The notes under the pieces were generated by a model. That model did no database searches, had not been told where the DNA came from, and worked only from the letters and a program-made list of their open reading frames with translations. The translations under genes and the position numbers were made by a program. This document shows positions 58,860 to 64,000 of a stretch of DNA of 64,000 nt, in pieces; the stretch's first letter is position 1, and every line of letters starts with the position of its first letter. The DNA lies in assembly GCF_037893015.1 (NCBI RefSeq), contig NC_133658.1, positions 882,178,893 to 882,242,892 on the forward strand. The letters run 5' to 3'. The stretch comes from Macrotis lagotis. Taxonomy: Eukaryota > Chordata > Mammalia > Peramelemorphia > Peramelidae.

Positions 58860-59010
58860 GGGGCAGCTAGGTGGTGCAGTGGATAGTGCACTGGCCTTGG
58901 AGTTAGGAGTATGTGAGTTCCAATCTGACCTCAGATGCTTAATAATTACCTAGTCGTGCGGCCTCGGGCAAGCCACTTAACCCCATTGCCTTGAAAAAAT
59001 AAAAAAAAAA
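58860..59010 (+). repeat. A-tailed CORE-SINE in the UBIAD1 intron, inverted to its neighbour
   Basis: Flanked by AAGTAACTCCCT on both sides (copies end at 58859 and 59022). It faces the SINE at 58614-58785 across 74 bp. Confidence 0.92.
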
Positions 59011-59299
59011 AAGTAACTCCCTTAGAATTGTAATCATTAAGCATCCTGTGGATCTCCCTGGTGTTTTCAGGTTACCAGCTGTCTCAGGAAGTGAGAAGAG
59101 GTCAGCAAGTGGAGCATGTGGAGTCCCTCTAAGGAACGTCCACATAAGAGAAAAGACTTTGGTCCTGGGGATCTGGGAGGTGGCACCTCCTGCTGCAAAT
59201 CCCTTCTGTCAGGAGCCTTAGGGATGCTTCGAACCAAGATCCTGACATGACATCAGTAGATCCTCAAGACCAGCATGGAGAAATGACTGGTCTGGGTCC

Positions 59300-60020
59300 C
59301 CTTCCTCACCACCTGGAGGTGGTCAGTGCTGCCCCTTCCTCTCACTGCCTGGGTGGTCAGCGCTGCCCCTCCTCATGCCTGGGCTGGCGGTGGTCCCTCC
59401 TCACCCCTGGGTGGTCAGGTCAGCGCCGCCCCCTCCTCACCCCGGGCCGGGCAGGGCAGCGCCGCCCCCTCCTCACCCCTGGCCGGGCAGGTCAGCGCCG
59501 CCCCCTCCTCACCCCGGGCCGGGCAGGTCAGCGCCGCCCCCTCCTCACCCCGGGCCGGGCAGGGCAGCGCCGCCCCCTCCTCACCCCGGGCCGGGCAGCG
59601 GGCCCCCTCCTCACCCCTGGCCCGGCAGGTCAGCGCCGCCCCCTCCTCACCCCTGCCCGGGCAGCGGGCCCCCTCCTCACCCCGGGCCGGGCAGGGCAGC
59701 GCCGCCCCCTCCTCACCCCTGCCCGGGCCGGGCAGGGCAGCGCCGCCCCCTCCTCACCCCTGGCCGGGCAGCGGGCCCCCTCCTCACCCCGGGCCGGGCA
59801 GCGGGCCCCCTCCTCACCCCTGGCCCGGCAGGTCAGCGCCGCCCCCTCCTCACCCCGGGCCGGGCAGGTCAGCGCCGCCCCCTCCTCAGCCCTGCCCGGG
59901 CAGCGGGCCCCCTCCTCACCCCGGGCCGGGCAGGGCAGCGCCGCCCCCTCCTCACCCCGGGCCGGGCAGGGCAGCGCCGCCCCCTCCTCACCCCTGCCCG
60001 GGCAGTGGGCCCCCTCCTCA
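59300..60020 (-). repeat. GC-rich minisatellite with a splice-donor core, abutting UBIAD1 exon 1
   Basis: In gene sense every unit carries GGTGAGGAGG, the same sequence as the true exon 1 donor. The matching word (plus-strand CTCCTCAC) starts at 59433, 59469, 59505, 59541, 59577, 59607, 59643, 59673, 59709, 59750, 59780, 59810, 59846, 59882, 59912, 59948, 59984 and finally 60014, which is the real donor. Spacings are 36 or 30 bp, except one of 41. One further copy with the donor lies near 59396, and diverged copies without a clean donor lie at 59300-59375. The copy at 59882 has CTCAG and so lacks the GT. Units are highly similar, so expansion is recent. Confidence 0.95.
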
Positions 60021-60021
60021 C

Positions 60022-60560
60022 CTCCCGTGTAGAGGAAGGAGCCGGAGAGGCCTCCGAAGAAGATGAGCGCCAGGTGCTCGAGCCTGAGCGCCGACAGGCA
60101 GTAGAGGCCGGCGGCGCACAGGCAGCCCAGCGTGTAGAGGGCCACGCCGAAGCGCACCACGTCCCGCGGCTCCAGGATGCGGTCCACCAGCGTGCGGTCG
60201 TCGCTCTTCTTGTGGTCGATGCCCTTGGAGAAGTCGTAGTAGGTGTTGACCAGGTTGCCGGCGCCGTGCACGGCCAGCACGGCCACGGCGCTGCCCAGCA
60301 GCAGGCCCGGCTGCAGCGCGCCCTGGGCCCGGTAGGCCAGCGCGCTGCCCAGCGCCACGGGGCTCAGCGAGGCGCTGAAGCTCCAGGGCCGCAGCGCCAG
60401 CACGTACGAGGCGCACTTGTGGCGCCAGCGGCGCGGGCCGGGGCCGCCCCCGGGCCTGTCCTGGGGCCCGTCCCCGGGCCTGTCCTCGGGGCCCGCCCCC
60501 GGGCCCGTCCTCGGGGCCCGCCTGGATGCTGATCCTCTCGGCCGGGCCCGGGGCCGCCAT
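60022..60560 (-). CDS. UBIAD1: UBIAD1 exon 1 (N-terminus and first active-site motif)
   Basis: The conserved body runs from [20 protein letters not shown] through [20 protein letters not shown] and [18 protein letters not shown] to [12 protein letters not shown], and carries the first aspartate-rich motif ([14 protein letters not shown]). The human-like start is the ATG at 60560, giving [12 protein letters not shown]; human, as I recall, begins MAASQVLGEKINI. In this sequence that start is not in frame with the body: exon 1 plus exon 2 total 1027 nt, one more than a multiple of three. The shift lies in a 25-bp tandem repeat at 60446-60519. An ATG at 60712 is in frame with the body and would give an uninterrupted 392-residue protein with an Arg/Pro-rich leader, against 338 in human. 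I take 60560 as the likely true start and a repeat-unit difference, real or from assembly, as the cause. Confidence 0.93.
60446..60519 (-). repeat. UBIAD1: 25-bp tandem repeat in the UBIAD1 N-terminal coding sequence
   Basis: Three units read in gene sense at 60519-60495 (25 bp), 60494-60470 (25 bp) and 60469-60446 (24 bp), each starting GGGCCCC(G)AGGAC. A 25-bp step shifts the frame by one. Confidence 0.88.
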
Positions 60561-60724
60561 GCGGGCGGGGGGCGGGCCGGCGCCCGTGGAGGGGCTGCGG
60601 GGAGCACGCGGGGGGCGGGCCGGCGGGGAGCTCGGAGCCGCCTCCCGGCCTCCCGGGCCCCGAGGCGACAGAGGCGAGGCCGGCGCCGCGGCCCGCCCCG
60701 TCTTCCGGTCACCCGGGCTCCGGG

Positions 60725-60781
60725 TCACGGGCGAGGCCGGCGCCGGCCTCGGCCCTGTCCGCCAGCCGCGGAGGCCGCCAT
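60725..60781 (-). CDS. Possible upstream open reading frame of UBIAD1
   Basis: The ATG inside the YY1-type site starts an 18-codon frame (MAASAAGGQGRGRRRPRP) ended by TGA, upstream of and overlapping no main start. It would be a uORF only if transcription starts above 60781. Confidence 0.35.
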   Translation of the reverse strand: MAASAAGGQGRGRRRPRP

Positions 60782-60786
60782 GTTGT
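60774..60786 (-). promoter_or_regulatory. UBIAD1: YY1-type promoter element
   Basis: Minus strand reads ACAACATGGCGGCC, a match to the AANATGGCGGC form of the YY1 site often found just after transcription starts of housekeeping genes. Confidence 0.6.
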
Positions 60787-61059
60787 GCGCCGGCCTTTCC
60801 GGGCCGGGCGGAAACCGGCTCCCCGAGCACTTGGGGGCCGGGAAGGAAAGCCCCGCCCGGCTCCTCCTCCCTCTCCCCCCGGAGCGCGCCTCCCGCTCCT
60901 GACCGTGAACTTGGGCTCGGCCGTGCGCTCGCTGCCCGCCAGCCCTGCTCCCGCGGCTTCGCGCCCGTGGGGCCCCGGTGACCCCGACCGCGCCGGCTTG
61001 CTGTGCTCCATTGGTTCCCGGCAGCTCGGCACGTGCCGCTTCGCTCAGGCGCCGAGTAA

Positions 61060-61190
61060 ATGGGCTTTTCATTACACGAAGAAAGCCCGAGAGGGGAAGT
61101 GACCCGCCCAGGGTCATAGCAACGGGAGTCGAATTGCAGGTCTCACTTCCCAATCTAGTCCTCTTTCCATTGCCTCCCCGAGGCCCGCGG
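61060..61190 (+). repeat. MIR SINE within the CpG island
   Basis: Shows ggggaagtgacccgcccagg, gtcatagcaacgggagtcga, ctagtcctctttccattgcc. Its CpGs are kept, unlike MIRs elsewhere in the window. Confidence 0.7.
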
Positions 61191-61345
61191 AAAAAGAGGA
61201 ATGGTCTCAGAGTTGGCAAAGGTAGAGACCCCCGTGGCCCTAAATCCGGTTGAGCCGATGCCTTTCTGGAAGACTGAAGAGGAGCTTCCATTCTAACCCT
61301 GGCTCACATGAGCGGATTCCATCACCAGGTCTTGGTTCTTTTCTT
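61191..61345. other. Edge of the CpG island
   Basis: No feature is recognised between the MIR and the duplicated block. Confidence 0.4.
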
Positions 61346-61757
61346 CCTCTTTACTTTTTAATGCTTGCGTTCATTCAGAATAAGAGGCTTCATGGAGCCT
61401 CTCCATCCTCTTTACTCTTTTATTTTTTATTTTTTAGGATTTTGCTAGGCAATGGGTTGAAGTGGCTTGCCCAAGGCTACACAACTAGGTAATTATTAAG
61501 TGTCTGAGTCACATTTGAACTCAGGTCCCCCTGACTGCAGGGCACTGCTCTATCCACCGCACCACCTAGCCGCCCTCTTCTTTATTTTTTAAAATGCATG
61601 CATTCATTCAAAATGAGAGCTTGATGGAGTATCTCAAACTTCTCCCACCTTGATATTCTTTGAGAGAAAAATCTCATGCTAAATTCGCACATTATCCCAA
61701 ACTTCTACCTTGTTATTTTTTTGAGAGAAAAATCTACTCGTGCTAAATTCACACATT
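61346..61757. repeat. Duplicated segments around a SINE
   Basis: Block A occurs at about 61346-61404 and 61576-61635 (ctttactttttaatgcttgc vs ctttattttttaaaatgcat; gcattcattcaaaatgagag in the second). Block B occurs at about 61636-61690 and 61691-61757 (gagagaaaaatct, gctaaattcgcacatta vs gctaaattcacacatta). Confidence 0.75.
61432..61576 (-). repeat. A-tailed CORE-SINE
   Basis: Reversed: aggattttgctaggcaatgg, aactcaggtccccctgactg, caccacctagccgccc. Confidence 0.9.
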
Positions 61758-62199
61758 ACACATGGAAGAGGATCTGGGGCAGAGACATCAATTAGAGGAA
61801 AACAAGCACATGTATCCTGACAAAATCCGGGTGACTTTGGAAGGAGTCGGGGAGCAAGTGCGGTGAGGCGTGGGCATGGGTGCCTTGGTGGCCTTTGATC
61901 TGCACCCCTAGAAATATCCACAGTAATAAGATCACAGAAGCCAAAGGAAGACAGTGGGACATGGAGATTGTGTAGGGGAGGAATCCAAAGCAAGGAGAAG
62001 ATGAAGCCCCATAAAGCGATCGTGACCAGCCTCGGCCTTTCCATGCTGGCATGTTGTGCCCGTTCTGCAGATGCAGGGGCTGGGGGCGCATGCTACAGCT
62101 TCTAATTGTCACAGCCCGAATTCAAGCCCAAGTCCAGCTCACCCCCCCCACCACCACCCGGCTCTTGCACGCTGCCCTTCTAGGCAGAGCCGAGAGCGC
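61758..62199. other. Upstream intergenic stretch
   Basis: A degraded MIR-like block may lie at 62040-62130. The 121-residue minus-strand open frame at 61679-62044 matches nothing I know. Confidence 0.4.
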
Positions 62200-63350
62200 G
62201 GGAATGGGGATGCGTAAGGCAAGCCGCCAGGTCCGGAGCGGGGTCTGTGCGGGCAAGCGGCACACCCGGGACCGCGGTGAAGCCGCCTGGGGCTCCGGGG
62301 CTCACTCCGCATGTAAAAGCCTGCAGCGTGGGGACACGAGGGACGCCGGGAGGGCGGGGCGGGCTGAGGGTGCGCGGCTGTGACTCAAGTTCAAGTGCGG
62401 AGAGCCCCCCCCCCCAGGGGCGTGGAGGCGGGGCCGGCCCTCCTGCCACTCCAGAGGAGGCGGTACCAGGGAGAGCTGCCCCGTGGTCTAGGGGGCTTAT
62501 TTCAACGCAGCACGTCCTGGAAGCCGGGTCGGAAGTGGCCCGGGCGGCTAACTCACCGCTGATTGGCCTGTGCGAAAGTTGTTCGGGCCGACGCTGGCCT
62601 GTCACTGGATACCTGGTTTGTCCATTTGAACTAGTCCCGCCTCCGGAGGGGACCGGGTTCCAGAACGTCCCTCCTCCTCCTCTGCCACTGGCCGCTCTCC
62701 CCGTCCATCTCCGCTCCCGCTCCGTCGGTTGGCTGGCGCGTCCGGTGCCCCGCCCTTCCCCACCCGGCTCGGAGGGCAGCCGGGAGGGAAGGCGGGCGGT
62801 GCTGGGGGTGAGGGGGTTCCGGAGCGGCGGCGGCGGCGGCGGCCCCGGCTGGAGGCGAGGCCGCGAGTCCCGCGAGGCACGGTGAGTCTGGAGCCCGCAT
62901 CCGCCTCCCACTGCGCGCCCCCGGGCTCCGCGAGGCCCCCCGGGGCCCGGCCCTCCCTGCCGGGCCTTCACCACAAACACCCCGGCACGAGGGCCGGCCC
63001 CAGCGCCAGGGACCCCCGGAAGCCCCCCCGCGGGGGGCCGTCGCCCCGGCAGCCTTCTGGAGACGCAGACTGGAGAGGAAGGATGCCGCCTGCCCCCCCA
63101 CCGCAGGGAACTGAAAATGGCCCGGGGAGACCCGGCGAGACCCGGCGGGGGACCCAGCCCCAGAGCCCGGCCCCAGAGTCCGGCCCGGGGTTATGGGATA
63201 ATGAGCTCGTGGGACATGGTGGGGGGTCGCTGGTTTGGGGAGAAGGGCCAGACTGGAAGAGCTGGGGGAGAATCCCCTGCCCCGAGATTCCCATCCTGCA
63301 CCCACAGCCCCCCACTTCAGTAGACCGCCCCAGCCCCCCCCCCCGGCTGT
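62200..63350. promoter_or_regulatory. Second CpG island
   Basis: High CpG over about 1.1 kb with Sp1-like GC boxes (gggcggggcgggc at 62352, ggcggggccgg at 62428, ccccgccc at 62750) and an inverted CCAAT box (ctgattggcc) at about 62560. Reading it as a promoter is well supported; which gene it serves is inferred. Confidence 0.7.
62640..62880 (+). other. Candidate noncoding first exon of a divergent gene (MTOR?)
   Basis: A (GGC)n stretch at 62824-62842 is followed by GAGGCACG|GTGAGTCTGG, a strong donor at 62881. There is no homologous protein sequence in the remaining 1.1 kb. In human, MTOR is head-to-head with UBIAD1 and has a noncoding first exon, which is why I name it. The start is a guess. 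Confidence 0.35.
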
Positions 63351-63764
63351 CAGATGTGAACTGGCTGGACTCCGGGGGCCCTTGGAGCTCCAGGAGTGCC
63401 CAGGCCCCATGCTAGGGAGGTTCTTGCGCAGTTCTTCAAGTTTCTGAAGGACTGTCGTGTCATTCTCAAATGAGAATGAGAAAACTTCTGCTATCCCTGG
63501 AGGGCTTCAGGGGAGCAGGGGATGTTTAGTTAGGGCTTGCCGTCTTTAGTCAGTGAAAGATGAATTAGATGATCTCTCAACCCCTGCCCCGAGAGTCCAT
63601 AAACATCATAGGTCCTACTTCAGTAACACTTTGTAGAAATGACTCTGGATGTACCCTCTACCACAGACTACTCTAAAAACAAACTAAGGGTGCATTCTAG
63701 GATCTACCTAAATTGAACATTATACTGGAGAACTGAAGTGGTTTTGCCTTAAAGAAAAACAGTC
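63351..63764. other. Possible first intron of the divergent gene
   Basis: GC content falls off after 63420. No gene or repeat is recognised. Confidence 0.35.
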
Positions 63765-63912
63765 AGGGGCGGCTGGGTGGCACAGTGGATAGAGCACCAG
63801 TCCTGAAGTCAGGAGTACCAGAATTCAAATCCGTCCTCAGACACTTAATAATGACCTAGCTGGGTGGCCTTGGGCAAGCCACTTAACCCCATTGCCTTGC
63901 AAAACCTAAAAA
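63765..63912 (+). repeat. A-tailed CORE-SINE, young
   Basis: Flanked by AAAAACAGTC at 63755-63764 and 63913-63922. Confidence 0.93.
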
Positions 63913-64000
63913 AAAAACAGTCTTGGGGTAGGTCAGTTACTATATGTCACAGAGCAGAAAGATTAAATTTTTTTGCATGACTTGAGAGCAGAGAATCGGG

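Larger units (their letters stand above)
60561..61050 (-). promoter_or_regulatory. UBIAD1: UBIAD1 CpG-island promoter
   Basis: Dense CpG over and upstream of exon 1, no TATA box, many GC-rich words. The transcription start probably lies near the YY1-type site at about 60.78 kb. The many overlapping open frames on both strands here reflect GC-rich, stop-poor sequence. Confidence 0.75.

Noticed and set aside
59396-60020. CRISPR-like regular repeats
   Set aside because: Units are head-to-tail without unique spacers and the genome is mammalian; it is a minisatellite.
59247-60532. Three plus-strand open frames of 246 to 385 residues
   Set aside because: They are antisense to the UBIAD1 minisatellite and exon 1. 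The repeat lacks stops in most frames because it is almost pure GC.
60417-61291. Overlapping plus- and minus-strand open frames in the CpG island
   Set aside because: Stop-poor GC-rich sequence; no homology apart from the UBIAD1 exon itself.
62180-63447. Open frames of up to 266 residues in the second CpG island
   Set aside because: Present on both strands at once and Arg/Pro/Gly-rich; no domain recognised.

Overview
The window is mammalian and almost certainly marsupial. It is saturated with tRNA-derived CORE-SINEs in the marsupial style: a head like CTAGGTGGCRCAGTGGATA, a B-box-like GAGTTCAAATCC, a core like GGCAAGCCACTTAACCCC, and a tail CCTTGCAAAAACCTAAAAA. It also holds SINEs with RTE-like tails, MIR, L2, CR1/L3 pieces, hAT-type DNA transposons and long CA/TC/GA microsatellites. 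The A-tailed SINE subtype suggests an Australian marsupial, possibly a dasyurid; that is recalled from memory and not tested.

Only one protein-coding gene is supported: UBIAD1, the UbiA prenyltransferase of vitamin K2 (MK-4) and CoQ10 synthesis, on the minus strand. Exon 2 (55934-56421) and exon 1 (60022-60560) join by a canonical GT-AG intron of 3.6 kb and encode a protein very close to human UBIAD1 from the [13 protein letters not shown] block to the C-terminus. A 3' UTR of about 1.8 kb probably runs to an ATTAAA signal near 54.1 kb. The promoter is a TATA-less CpG island with a YY1-type site. A second CpG island at 62.2-63.4 kb ends a candidate noncoding exon in a clean GTGAGT donor on the plus strand. 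In human, MTOR lies head-to-head with UBIAD1, so this may be the MTOR first exon, but that is inference.

Layout: 0-1.7 kb is a long GA tract followed by a long TC tract. 2.3-3.0 kb is a six-copy tandem array of about 120 bp. 3-54 kb is intergenic DNA filled with nested transposon fossils, including three solo-LTR-like elements and two hAT-type elements with insertions. 54-61 kb is UBIAD1. 61-64 kb is the upstream intergenic region and second CpG island.

The strongest unusual signals are at UBIAD1. A GC-rich minisatellite touching the exon 1 donor has multiplied that splice donor about 17 times with spacings of 30 or 36 bp, so the nearest copies are in frame. Inside the first exon, a 25-bp tandem repeat separates the conserved start ([12 protein letters not shown]) from the conserved body by one reading frame. 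Away from the gene, two SINEs share an identical 28-bp internal duplication that repeats the B-box-like region and may mark a subfamily.
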